DNA of 64,000 nt, from positions 172,074,319-172,138,318 of the forward strand of contig CM061140.1 of assembly GCA_030789695.1 (NCBI GenBank), read 5' to 3'. A model generated the notes under the pieces. The model saw nothing but the letters and a program-made list of their open reading frames with translations. It was not told the DNA's origin and did not search any database. The translations under genes and the position numbers were made by a program. Position 1 is the first letter of the stretch. Every line of letters begins with the position of its first letter. Origin of the DNA: Scilla litardierei (taxonomy: Eukaryota > Streptophyta > Magnoliopsida > Asparagales > Asparagaceae). Positions 13,974 to 21,329 of this stretch are shown piece by piece.

Positions 13974-15643
13974 TGCATACATATACATGTCATCATATAT
14001 GAGAGGAACCTCTACTGTCAGATTATACACATTATTCACACTCACTCACTCACTCATATACATGTTATTGTATATGAGAGAGATCTCTCAATATGTTATA
14101 TCATACCCATTATTCTTATGTGTGTGTGTGTTTATGTGTATGCATATATGTATGTACATAGATGTGTGTGTGTGCGCGCGTGCGCGCGCGAATATGGATG
14201 TATGTATGGCATAGGAAAAGAGGCATGACGAGAGGTTAGATGATATTGGGAGTATAAAAATTGGCACTCACTGATACTTCTTTCCATAGTTTCTCTATTA
14301 ATCATTTCCATACATGCATGAAATTTGGGCGTCCAAGTACAGTGTCAAGCCCAACTGCCCGACACAGCGCAATTTTGTAAAATTGAAGCATTTTGATAAC
14401 ATTGGTTAGAATTGTGTTCTCAGTAGTTACAGGACTCAAATCAACAATAATAGTCATCACAGAAGTTCTTTTTCTATTGTATATTGCGGATACATGAATA
14501 AATCAAAGAGGTTTAAATAGCACGAGATAAGTGATGAAGCAAATGTTTTATCAATGTAAAAAATTTATGTCAAAAACTTATCATAACAAAATTAATATAA
14601 GTTTATATGTATTTCTGGACATTATAACTTAGTTGCACCACTGCAGATGCTACAATGGGCTCTATAATTGATGAGTAACATTGTGTACAATCACAAACGC
14701 AAAGCTCTATAAAATATTTTTAAAAATAGAAAAAATAAGCCAGCTTTCTAAAATGAAACATCCATCATTAGTTTTTTAGATCATATGTTCCAATCCAAAT
14801 TGCATGATAGACCATCCAAGATGAAAAGCCAAAATAACAGCCGGTGTGCATCATCTGAATCTGTCTAGAAATTATGTTCATTTGCGTATAGCTTGCTCTG
14901 CACATGGTTGACTGTAAACCAGACACAACTGCTGGAGTTTCGGATTAGTTAATTCATCATTTAATTTGAAGTAGAAACACTTGTATATGAATCCCAGACT
15001 GTTAACTCCATTATGTAACTCGACTTCCATCCGGCAGTCCTCCACTAACCCTACTCCAATCTACATCCTTCATTAGTTTAATCAAAAGAAAGAAAGAAAG
15101 AAAAATGTAAATATTAACACGCCATCAGAAAATTCCAATTCAGTCAACTGCCATGTATTTTCAATTGAACAAAGCATCACCATCCATCGTCACAATCTCA
15201 CGTTCAGCATTATCAAATACACTCTCTCTAACTACCAGGATAAATCTACAATAACGTCGCAAAAAGGGGGTGAAGGTCAAAAGCCAATTTCAAAACAATC
15301 CAAGTCAATTTCCCAAAATTCACATGCATTACATCCACATAGCTCGTATCTAGCTTGTAAAACGGAGCAAATAATGTATATTTCTAAAAGCATCAGATCT
15401 AGAAAGAGTCAAGAACGCTCACCACCAAAGCGCCAGGCAACAATCTGCAAAGAGGATGAACACAGCATTGCGATCAGATGAGAGATGGTAAAGAATCAAG
15501 AAGAAAACAAGCTAGAGTCAGGGTTAAGGGTAAGGTTGCTCACAAGGAAAATCGGCCTTTATTGTGCTCATGAGATCGGTGTGCCACAAATTCCGGTAGT
15601 CCTGCCGGAGCTGCATCTTGTCCAAGTACTCCTGAGACGCCAT
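1..15643 (-). CDS. Conserved plant cysteine-rich protein, five exons visible, 3' end outside window
   Basis: Function unknown. I recognise the protein as a family conserved across land plants from its start (MASQEYLDKMQLRQDYRNLW), the CC-x4-C-x2-C stretch and the block GYIPCSGKCGESRCPE. Exons on the minus strand: 15544-15643 (ATG at 15643), 15423-15444 (22-nt microexon), 3232-3288, 3068-3149, and 1-50 continuing off the window. Every junction has GT/AG ends and the phases close exactly (100, 22, 57, 82 and at least 50 nt), giving 103 codons plus 2 nt. Introns are 99, 12134, 82 and 3017 bp. The visible part is rich in Cys (CC pairs, CAPC, C-x3-C), which suggests metal binding or disulfides, but that is inference. 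The CC/CxxC pattern resembles PLAC8 proteins superficially; membership is not shown. The large intron 2 is full of transposons, yet the exons are undamaged, so the gene is probably active. Confidence 0.85.
51..3067 (-). other. Intron 4 of the cysteine-rich protein gene
   Basis: A 3017-bp AT-rich intron. I find no exon, transposon end or RNA gene in it; the short reading frames here have no recognisable content. Confidence 0.75.
3068..3149 (-). CDS. Exon 4 of the cysteine-rich protein gene
   Basis: 82 nt between acceptor GGCACAG and donor GTACCA. It encodes (R)YVCCAGYIPCSGKCG then ESRCPELCLATE, with eight cysteines in 28 residues. It ends in phase 0. Confidence 0.88.
3232..3288 (-). CDS. Exon 3 of the cysteine-rich protein gene
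   Basis: 57 nt between acceptor TTTGCAG and donor GTAATT. It encodes APCVSYMLRKRALYNDMS plus split codons on both sides. The basic LRKRAL segment is strongly conserved in the family as I remember it. Confidence 0.85.
3660..3704. repeat. (CA)n and (GA)n microsatellites
   Basis: An ACACAC run followed by GAGAGA. It lies at the edge of a degenerate foldback-family repeat in intron 2. Confidence 0.85.
3690..4060. repeat. Dispersed repeat with TTCCTGCGC hairpin end
   Basis: It begins with a hairpin (GCGCAGGAAA / TTTCCTGCGC) near 3723-3747 and continues with a body containing TTTAGGGTTTTG. Similar bodies occur at 9735-10100, 16700-16960 and 37320-37480, so this is a dispersed family. Ends are approximate. 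Confidence 0.5.
4300..5470. mobile_element. Large foldback (inverted-repeat) element, outer
   Basis: The two halves are inverted copies. ATAATGGGTGAACCC near 4420 is mirrored near 5360, CCCGTTACAAA near 4460 is mirrored near 5320, and TTTGCATTTGAAAATTTTC at 4656 is mirrored near 5100. There is no coding capacity. Its centre is occupied by a second foldback element flanked by TA repeats, so it is interrupted. Outer ends are approximate. Confidence 0.7.
4688..5073. mobile_element. Foldback MITE nested in the centre of the larger foldback
   Basis: The inverted ends read AACATGGGTCTGAGCTGACA and its mirror image near 5055-5073. The arms pair through ATGCGTTTCAAAAA around 4855 and 4905. TA repeats border it on both sides (4676-4686 and 5080-5094). 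No open reading frame of note. Confidence 0.7.
5512..5684. mobile_element. Small palindromic MITE in TA repeats
   Basis: The arms contain CACCTGATCCAATGGATCAG and its inverse; the spacer carries inverted copies of AAGTGGGA and GGCTTGTAC. TA repeats border it on both sides. Confidence 0.72.
5690..5935. mobile_element. Deleted derivative of the 7.2-kb foldback MITE
   Basis: It shares ends (TGCGCACGTGCGCAGGCAGA at the left, ACGTTCTTAGGTACATTTT at the right) and one arm with the full element at 7177-7582, but most of the left arm is missing. It is flanked by TA repeats. Confidence 0.7.
6056..6357 (+). mobile_element. Helitron 3' end, tandemly duplicated
   Basis: The 3' terminus at 6357 is the hairpin CCGTGCA-CTATA-TGCACGG, then GTAATTT, then CTAG followed by T. 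This is the Helitron pattern: hairpin, short spacer, CTRR, insertion before T. A ~130-bp block with the same layout (6056-6190, ending in degenerate CTAC) precedes it in tandem. I could not place a 5' TC end. Confidence 0.6.
6766..7160. mobile_element. Foldback MITE flanked by TA repeats
   Basis: The arms start GGGTAAAGTGTTCCTAGG and end CCTAGGAAAACTTTACC, pairing through the centre near 6960. (TA)n lies directly on both sides, and the next foldback follows after only a TA tract. A fragment of the same family lies near 55390-55480. Confidence 0.75.
7177..7582. mobile_element. Foldback MITE with near-perfect palindromic centre
   Basis: The arms meet at about 7380. The left arm has AACGTTGCGCAAAACTGTC and the right arm its inverse, with a ~10-nt loop. 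The ends carry TGCGCACGT. TA repeats border both ends. No coding capacity. Confidence 0.78.
7961..8278 (-). mobile_element. Short non-autonomous Helitron
   Basis: Read on the minus strand it starts TCCTTATTACATTTGAGGGG at 8278 after an A. It ends with the hairpin CCGTGCAC-TTT-GTGCACGG, then GTAATTT-CTAG at 7961, followed by T. 5' TC, 3' hairpin plus CTAG, and insertion between A and T all fit Helitrons. It is 318 bp with no coding capacity. Related copies are at 17111-17529, 18040-18249 and 41173-41470. Confidence 0.72.
8279..9658. other. Intron 2 sequence without recognised feature
   Basis: AT-rich intronic DNA. I see no exon, RNA gene or transposon end. A short GGCGGCGGT run near 8480 is the only compositional oddity. 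Confidence 0.6.
9659..9710. repeat. (AT)26 microsatellite
   Basis: About 26 uninterrupted AT units directly bordering a dispersed repeat copy, as with the foldback elements at 4.3-7.6 kb. Confidence 0.97.
9735..10100. repeat. Dispersed repeat, copy related to 3690-4060
   Basis: It shares the end hairpin (GGGAAAATTTTCC) and body words (ATGGATGATC, ACCAAAAATCAAGTGAATT, TTTAGGGTTTTGGAATTT) with the copy at 3690. Ends are approximate. Confidence 0.5.
10275..10571 (+). repeat. 5' LTR of the three-LTR element
   Basis: 297 bp, TG...CA ends. It matches 13573-13867 along its length with many substitutions and small indels, so the insertion is not recent. Confidence 0.88.
10575..10586 (+). promoter_or_regulatory. 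Primer binding site (initiator Met tRNA type)
   Basis: TGGTATCAGAGC, three bases after the 5' LTR. Confidence 0.88.
10690..10945 (+). repeat. Degenerate ~27-bp tandem repeat in the gag leader
   Basis: Units like TTCAGATCTGGATCTGAAGG recur about eight times. One frame reads Gly/Ser-rich (GSEGGGSFRSE), another reads units like VSDLDLKAAE. The second looks more like a diverged gag repeat; neither is a recognised domain. Confidence 0.7.
11040..11190 (+). repeat. GC-rich short tandem repeat (GCCCCTCCAGAAGGGGCG)
   Basis: Two and a half units of ~55 bp, each with a small palindrome CCCCTCCAGAAGGGG, within the first internal segment of the three-LTR element. Confidence 0.65.
11461..11766 (+). repeat. 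Internal (third) LTR, diverged subfamily
   Basis: 306 bp starting TGATAAATCCGGCCC and ending CTATCA. The second half is homologous to the outer LTRs (GACGTCTTGG, TTATTTTCAG). It is followed by its own primer binding site at 11770-11781. The ~50 bp upstream (ACCTTGAGGACAAGGTG) match the ~50 bp upstream of the outer 3' LTR, so this LTR also has a normal 3'-internal junction. Confidence 0.82.
11770..11781 (+). promoter_or_regulatory. Second primer binding site
   Basis: TGGTATCAGAGC three bases after the internal LTR. The spacing is the same as for the first LTR. Confidence 0.85.
11794..13515 (+). pseudogene. Decayed gypsy gag with zinc knuckle
   Basis: It starts MSASTRSQDKIEALEAKF, a typical plant gypsy gag N-terminus (coiled coil), and meets a stop at about 11959. 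The capsid-like region resumes around 12730 (VFDGVD...ERFFRVSRMTEEQK...LRQEGTVRDYLEMFE), with an in-frame stop near 12872. A zinc knuckle, CFRCDERFTPGHHC, is at 13381-13422. Protease and polymerase are absent; the reading frame runs into the 3' LTR junction. It could only be moved by proteins supplied in trans. Confidence 0.8.
13573..13867 (+). repeat. 3' LTR of the three-LTR element
   Basis: 295 bp, TGATAG...CTATCA, followed by TCACG, the same 5 bp as before the 5' LTR. Confidence 0.88.
13909..13970. repeat. (TC)n microsatellite
   Basis: About 31 uninterrupted CT units just after the 3' TSD of the three-LTR element. They produce artificial Leu-Ser reading frames. Shorter TG and GC alternating runs follow up to 14190. 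Confidence 0.97.
14200..15422. other. 5' part of intron 2, no recognised feature
   Basis: AT-rich intron between the microsatellite cluster and the microexon. No transposon ends or exons seen. Confidence 0.65.
15423..15444 (-). CDS. Exon 2, 22-nt microexon
   Basis: The acceptor (TTTGCAG) and donor (GTGAGC) enclose 22 nt. Joined to exon 1 (phase 1) and exon 3 (phase 2), they encode YCCLALWC, the expected cysteine pair before CAPC. Skipping it would shift the frame, so it is required for the conserved protein. Confidence 0.82.
15544..15643 (-). CDS. Exon 1 (start codon) of the cysteine-rich protein gene
   Basis: ATG at 15643-15641 opens 33 codons plus one nt (residues 1-33, MASQEYLDKM...KADFP). 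The donor is GTGAGC immediately below 15544. No earlier in-frame ATG is needed, because the conserved family N-terminus begins at this Met. Confidence 0.88.
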
Positions 15644-15790
15644 GATCGAATCAGATCAAAGAACCAGAGAAGACCTCACGCCTGCGATTCTCGATTTGAA
15701 CGGAGGAGAGTTCGTGAGATTAGAGAAGGATCAAAAAGAACGACGAAATGAGAAAGCGCCGGCCGAGACTTCAAATGGGAAGGCCAGTGG
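15644..15790 (-). promoter_or_regulatory. Probable 5' UTR / promoter-proximal region of the cysteine-rich protein gene
   Basis: A GA-rich leader-like stretch above the ATG. No clear TATA box is visible and the transcription start is not determined. Confidence 0.4.
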
Positions 15791-15858
15791 CACGTCGTTG
15801 TAGATTGAGATGACTTCGACTGGTCAACGTCCAAATAAAAAAGAAGTTCTGGACTAAA

Positions 15859-16179
15859 TGCACCGCATGGATGCGGTGCATACGAATGATTTATTGCCAA
15901 AATCGGATGATTATAGGTGGGAAGGGGGCATGATAAGCCACATATCTGTGTGTTTTTACGATAATTGGCAACAAAATCATCACCGCACCGCAGTCAGACG
16001 GTGCAATTAGTTCAGGCCAGAACGAAGCTCTATGCACCTCAGAAATGAGGTGCATAGTAATTGTCTTTTTCCAAAAAATAGTAAATTCTTTCCATCAGAT
16101 TGTCTAATCATCATCTATCTCTTCCAAAATTTGCAAAATATTGCACGGAGTCTTATATGCACCTCATTTTTAGGTGCAT
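15859..16179. repeat. Four related small hairpins upstream of the cysteine-rich protein gene
   Basis: 15859-15880 (TGCACCGCAT/ATGCGGTGCA), 15985-16004 (GCACCG/CGGTGC), 16030-16057 (CTATGCACCTCA/TGAGGTGCATAG, GAAA loop) and 16157-16179 (ATGCACCT/AGGTGCAT). All carry GCACC/GGTGC stems. Role unknown: cruciform, protein site or transposon termini. Confidence 0.65.
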
Positions 16180-17110
16180 TTAGCAATGCTCATAAAATAA
16201 CTTCAGCGAATTTTCCAAGCGGCGATTCCCACAGCCCAAATGAGAGCGTAACATTGTGGGCCGCGAGACACGTAGATAAAAATATTACATTTATTTACAA
16301 GTTCGCCAATGCAGGTTACACGTTTAAGGGGGTTGCTATGCGCACAGACCTAATTGCTGGATACACATATTGTTTATTTACAAGTTTCCGATTCAAAATT
16401 TTCATGTTGTCATTGCAAAAATTTCCTCCCTTACCCTCCTGGACATTGAATATAAAATTACTTTTAAGCCATTTGATTAAAAAAAATTCAAATTTAAAAA
16501 AAAACCCAAGCTGACCTAATTTCCTGCAAATCTCCTATGCAGTTAGCATATATACAAGATCTCTCGCGCGTGTGTGTATGCAATGTCAGATTAGGGAATT
16601 TCCTAAGCCGTGGTCAATAAACCCACCATAGAATAATATATACGCAACGTCATGTTAGGAAACTTCATAAGGAGAAACCCATTATCTAGAATCTAGATAG
16701 TTTTTGGATGATCATAGCCGATGAAAGTGTCATATATATGCCAAAACCTTTATGCACAAAAAATCAATGAATTCGAAAATTTTGTTTTCGTTGATCAGAT
16801 CGTTAGAATTTAGAAATTCAATAATTTCATAACAATAGAAATTTTTGTAACGAGCCGATCGAGTATCAAATCCTATTATGGTTTACCCATATTTTTGGGT
16901 GCTTTTATAATGTGTACAAAAAATTTCAAAAAAAAAAGGGGAACTGAATTTTTATGTGATAACATCACATGCTCAGTTCACATACATATGGGAATCATAA
17001 AATAATAGGTATTTTATGATGTATAAAAGATATTTCATATAAAATGACATATTTTTCTTAACAAAGGATGTGAGAGACAAAAACAACCACCCAAACCTAA
17101 TTATGACACA
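16180..17110. other. Intergenic; contains a decayed dispersed repeat
   Basis: 16570-16960 shows words of the 3690/9735 repeat family (GGAATTTCC near 16600, AACAATAGAAATTTTTGTAAC near 16840). Nothing coding was recognised. Confidence 0.45.
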
Positions 17111-17529
17111 TCTATATTACAAATGATGGGGTTGGTGTGATGTTTGTCCCACATGATACATTTGTCCTATGTGGCAAGGGGGGATGTGTGACACCTCATC
17201 ATGATGGGACATACTTGGCGGTGGGAGTGGTTTGGGTTGATGGTGTGGATCATCCAAGGAAAAACCACTCTCATTCCCATTATTTCCACCTTAGCTATTT
17301 ATTTTTCATCAAACCCAAATGAACATCCCTCTTTGACAAATTTACGGGTTTGACATCGTTCTCTTTTCACTTTGATCATGTACGGTTTTTGCACTTTAAC
17401 ACATGTATGTCTCCACTTTACCCCCAGATGACACATACATGTTTCTCTCTTTTTTAGTTGTGTGCGGGTCCCAAATCCTGTGTGTTTCTTCTTGAATCAT
17501 TGTACACTATGTGCACGGATTATTTTTAG
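17111..17529 (+). mobile_element. Short Helitron, decayed 3' end
   Basis: It begins TCTATATTACAAATGATGGG after A and ends with an imperfect hairpin (TACA-CTATG-TGCACGG) then ...TTTTTAG before T (CTAG changed to TTAG). 419 bp, no coding capacity. Confidence 0.58.
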
Positions 17530-18039
17530 TTTTATTATGAAAGAGAACGTGCCACACACTCGCTTATGGCATCCCACTATTCTTTGTATATTTGTTTAAA
17601 TGAGTCTAGCTGGATATCATTTTCCTTCTTGCGCCTGACTAATGGGAAGATACCAAATCGTATGCCGGCCATGTGAATTATTGACTTTTTTAAAAAAAAT
17701 AAAATTAAAGCCGGAAAAAATTGAGGCTTTCATGAATTACACAAAAAACTTTTCGTCGTGGAAGCATCGAGAGGAACAACAAACAACGCAGGCGTCAACG
17801 GCGTGACAATGTCTAACCCGAAGAGATCAACTGCAATCTACAGACGACGGAACATGGAAATTTTTTGAGCTACGAATGCCACGTCGTTGATTGACTGATA
17901 ACGATGGCCATGGGACCATGATTCTGGGCCCGCAGCAGGGTTATTCTTTGGCAGGGCCGGCTTCGTGCACCACCTTTTTAAACTGATTAGCTGGGGAATA
18001 AATTAACAAAAATAAGTGGAGCTGGTCAATATGTATATA
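17530..18039. other. Intergenic, no recognised feature
   Basis: About 500 bp between two Helitron copies with no supported gene or repeat. Confidence 0.6.
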
Positions 18040-18249
18040 CTAAAAATTGCTCGTGCACACGGAGCAAAAACAACACTCTACTTATAGGAAGACGGTACGG
18101 TGTACGCATGCAACTAAGTGGGAGCGAAAATTTTGGGTGTATGTGTTGACAATGTCGATGTAAAACAGGAGAACGAACGCAAATCAGAAGACATTGCCAC
18201 TGGGACAACCCCGTCGGAGGCCGAAGGTCCCCCTCTTTTGTAATACGGG
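18040..18249 (-). mobile_element. Short decayed Helitron related to 7961-8278
   Basis: Minus strand: near the 5' end TATTACAAAAGAGGGGGACC corresponds to the copy at 8278. The 3' end has CGTGTGCACG and then ...TTTTTAG before T at 18040. GGGACAACCCCGT near 18200 matches 8240. Confidence 0.52.
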
Positions 18250-19608
18250 TTACTGATAAAAAAATTACTAATTTTCTAGATAATAATAAAATATTTAAAA
18301 GTATCGAATTCATTATTTAATTTGCTTACATGAACATGAATGAAACGAGATCAGTTAAAAGTCAAAATAAACATGAATTATTTCCAAATATACGTATCAT
18401 ATGATTTGGGCTTGAAGGCGTAATGGATAATTTCGTTTTAGATTTTATTAATCTTTGGATACAATAAATTTGAGGAACTAATGGTTCAGACTTGATGCGA
18501 GCGTCAGCTGGGCTAGGATTAGGGTTATGACCAGGCCTAGAATAGACCATGGCCCCAAAATTAATATGACATAACCTTCCAACCAAATCTCAGCCCATTT
18601 TACAACAAGTACAAGGCTGTTGTTGGGCTTTTTCAAGGCCGAATTGCTACACCCTCAGCCAGTACCAACGAATTACCATTCCTACTAGGAGGATAAGGGA
18701 TGAATCATGCCTCCAAAAGGCTAATGCTAGGACCAAGACAAGGGTCAGGCCCATTAAAAGACCTCAAGTTTTAGCCCAAATCCTCACCTATTTTTTTTAA
18801 TAGGAATAGAGACAGACTGGGCCTTTTCTAATCTCTCTTCAAAAACACCATTTTTGACAGGACCATAGATGCCTTCAAAATAAGAAGACAAAGTGATCCA
18901 AACAAACAAACAAACAACTCTTGTATCCCCAGCATTGCTTCCACTTGCTGCTACCCCAACCGCTCCCCATGTGTATCCCTTCATCGGTCAGTTGCTTGGT
19001 ACCCCATGCCTTGTCCATCAAAAAGCATGGGAAATCTCTCTTGCATGTGAAAAGAGATGCCACAAAAATATCGGCATCTTATCAAATTTCAAATGGATGG
19101 GTAGGTGACGCTGAGACCATGCGTTCTAATTTTCTTCCTCTCAAATCTCAAAGACTTCATAATTTTGTAGCTGCTGCTGACCTCAGCTCTCCGTTTAATT
19201 AAATAATTCAAATGTAAAATATGCGTGCTTGTCACTCTATTATTAGCCAATTCAGCAGCAATTTCATGTGGGGGGCAAGCCGCTTGCTTCGTCGTCACCC
19301 ATGAGCTCATAGGTTGCTGCTTTCATGAATCTCATGACCGAATCAAGCCCATATTTATCTATTTGTTTATCTTTAAAAAAATAAAAAAAAATTAGAGGCA
19401 TTGGACTCGAACCTTTTTGGGTGAACATGGGTCCATGCGGGAGCGGGCGAATTAAACAGGCTTGGAGACAATAGGTTATCTGAGCGATGATGAATCTTTA
19501 ACTCCTCTTATGGTTGGATTTAGCCTGCAAATCTTTCCAAGCAGGCATACACATGCTAGGATGAATCAAGGGAGGTCGGGGGTGATGCCCAATCTAAAGT
19601 ATTCTGAC
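18250..19608. other. Intergenic, no recognised gene
   Basis: Reading frames here are short and overlap on both strands without recognisable domains. Confidence 0.55.
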
Positions 19609-21199
19609 TAAAGGTTGGGCATCGGCTAGGGGTGAGCACGGTTTGCTCAAACCGCCCGAACCGAACCGGACCGAACCAGACCGAGCCAAAAACCGAACCG
19701 AACCGCTCTCCATCGTTCTGGTTTGGTCTCAATCGTTGGAAACTGCCACTTATATGGTCTGGTTTAGTTTCACCCTGTCGAAACCGCTTAAACTGAACCG
19801 AACCGACTCCTAACATGAAATTATTGATTAGTGATGACTAAGTGTGGTTATTTGTTAGGCGCTGGTTTGGAATCGCAGAGGGTATTGGACCTAAATATAC
19901 AGATGATGGAAGCTTAATTAACAAATATTGTAGCTATTCAAATATCCCATCATTATATGCTTAATTGTGTTATTAAATATTACAGTTATCTGCTTAACTT
20001 AAAAGTGTTTGGATGAAGCACAGTTTGTTAGTTAATGAGAAGTATATATCAATCAATATCAGAGAACATCGTGTAGTTAAATGAAAGAAAAAAATTCATT
20101 AGGCAAGCAACCAACAAAGACATGCAACCAAACCATGCCCTTTGCCTAACCCCATCCCATTAAAGACACAGCCAAACATGACCTACGCTTAGCCATATCG
20201 ATCGGCGTCAGAGTCAATTCCCCACTCCCCTCTCAAATTTCCACCCTCATCACTCTCTATATATTTCTCATGCCCCTATGTGTCTCATCATCACTGCCTA
20301 ATTTTCCCTGGTTTGATAAGGAGCACAGAAATGAAGCCATGTCATGAAATTATTTTAATGACAAAGTCTATATTTAGCAAAATTGGGTATACGAGGGGAT
20401 CTTCCATCATCATATGTCTGAACCGCGGTTCCAAACCGAACCGAACCGCTCCAAGCGGTTTTCGTTGGCTCGAAAACCGTCGGTCTGGCGGTCTGGTTTG
20501 GTCTGGCCTGTGAGAAACCGCTACTTACACGGTCTGGTTCGGTTTAGGTCCCAAACCGCCGGTTTGAGACCGTGCTCTCCCCTAGCATCGGCTAAATCCG
20601 ATTTTTTTAAACAAATCCAAATCCGAATCCGATGTGATTCGGATGGGGTAAAAAATTCCGAAATCTGATTCCGCTTAATCGGATCAGTTCCAAACAAACA
20701 GTTCTGAATTTGTAATCGGATTGCGCAACCAAAACCCGATTCCGATTAGGCCCTAGGGCATGTAGTGCTCCCTCACTAAAGAGCCTCTGAGCCCAAGCAC
20801 AATTTCGTTAGACACTCACTCACCCTCTATCTTATACTACAATTTTCTCCATGATTTGCCCGATGTGGGACTAAATAGCCTGCGCCCATGCAGCGCGCGC
20901 TCTCTCTCCCTCCCCTCCGAGCGCCCATGTTCTGCTTTGTGTTTAGTCCCACATCGGTGGGCGTAAAGAGAATTAAATTGTTTAAATAAGATAATATGGC
21001 CAAGGCTCGTGAGCTTAGTAAGCGGAATCGGATCCGGTTGGGATTTTGGGGGTTAGATCCGTTTTCCGATTCCGAATTAATTCGGTTAACAAAATTTTAC
21101 CTGATTCCGAATCTGAATTCGAATTGATCGAATATTCGGAATCGGATTCGGGTACGGAACTGGGTACGGAAGCAGAACCGGGTTATTTGCCCACCCCTA
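19609..21199. mobile_element. Older non-autonomous hAT-like element, interrupted
   Basis: The right end CCCACCCCTA at 21199 is a typical hAT terminus; the left end TAAAGGTTGGGCATCGG at 19609 is a degraded mirror. Flanking 8-mers ATTCTGAC and CTTCCGAC agree at 6 of 8. The body repeats CCGAATCCGAT/ATCGGATT words and holds an inverted pair GATGTGGGACTAAA/TTTAGTCCCACATC (about 20858 and 20941). No transposase. Confidence 0.55.
19627..20584. mobile_element. Non-autonomous hAT element nested in the older one
   Basis: 958 bp. The 5' end TAGGGGTGAGCACGG is mirrored by CCGTGCTCTCCCCTA at the 3' end, and the subterminal regions repeat CCGAACCGAACCG. A perfect 8-bp target duplication GCATCGGC sits at 19619-19626 and 20585-20592. 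An 8-bp TSD with TAGGGG-type TIRs is the hAT signature. No transposase is encoded, so it depends on an autonomous partner. Confidence 0.9.
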
Positions 21200-21329
21200 C
21201 TTCCGACACCCAAGTCAACATTCTCTTTTGCGTAAATATATAATAGCCGAAATCTCGGGTTTTCTTGGAGATTGTATTGCATAAAGATTGCGTAAAAAAG
21301 TAAATACTTGATCTCGTAGATATGTCATT

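Noticed and set aside
13728..14228. 166-codon ORF on plus strand with long Leu-Ser run
   Set aside because: It is the translation of the (TC)n microsatellite and LTR end; no conserved content.
16032..16514. 160-codon ORF upstream of the cysteine-rich gene
   Set aside because: AT-rich, starts in a hairpin, no recognisable domain or splice context.
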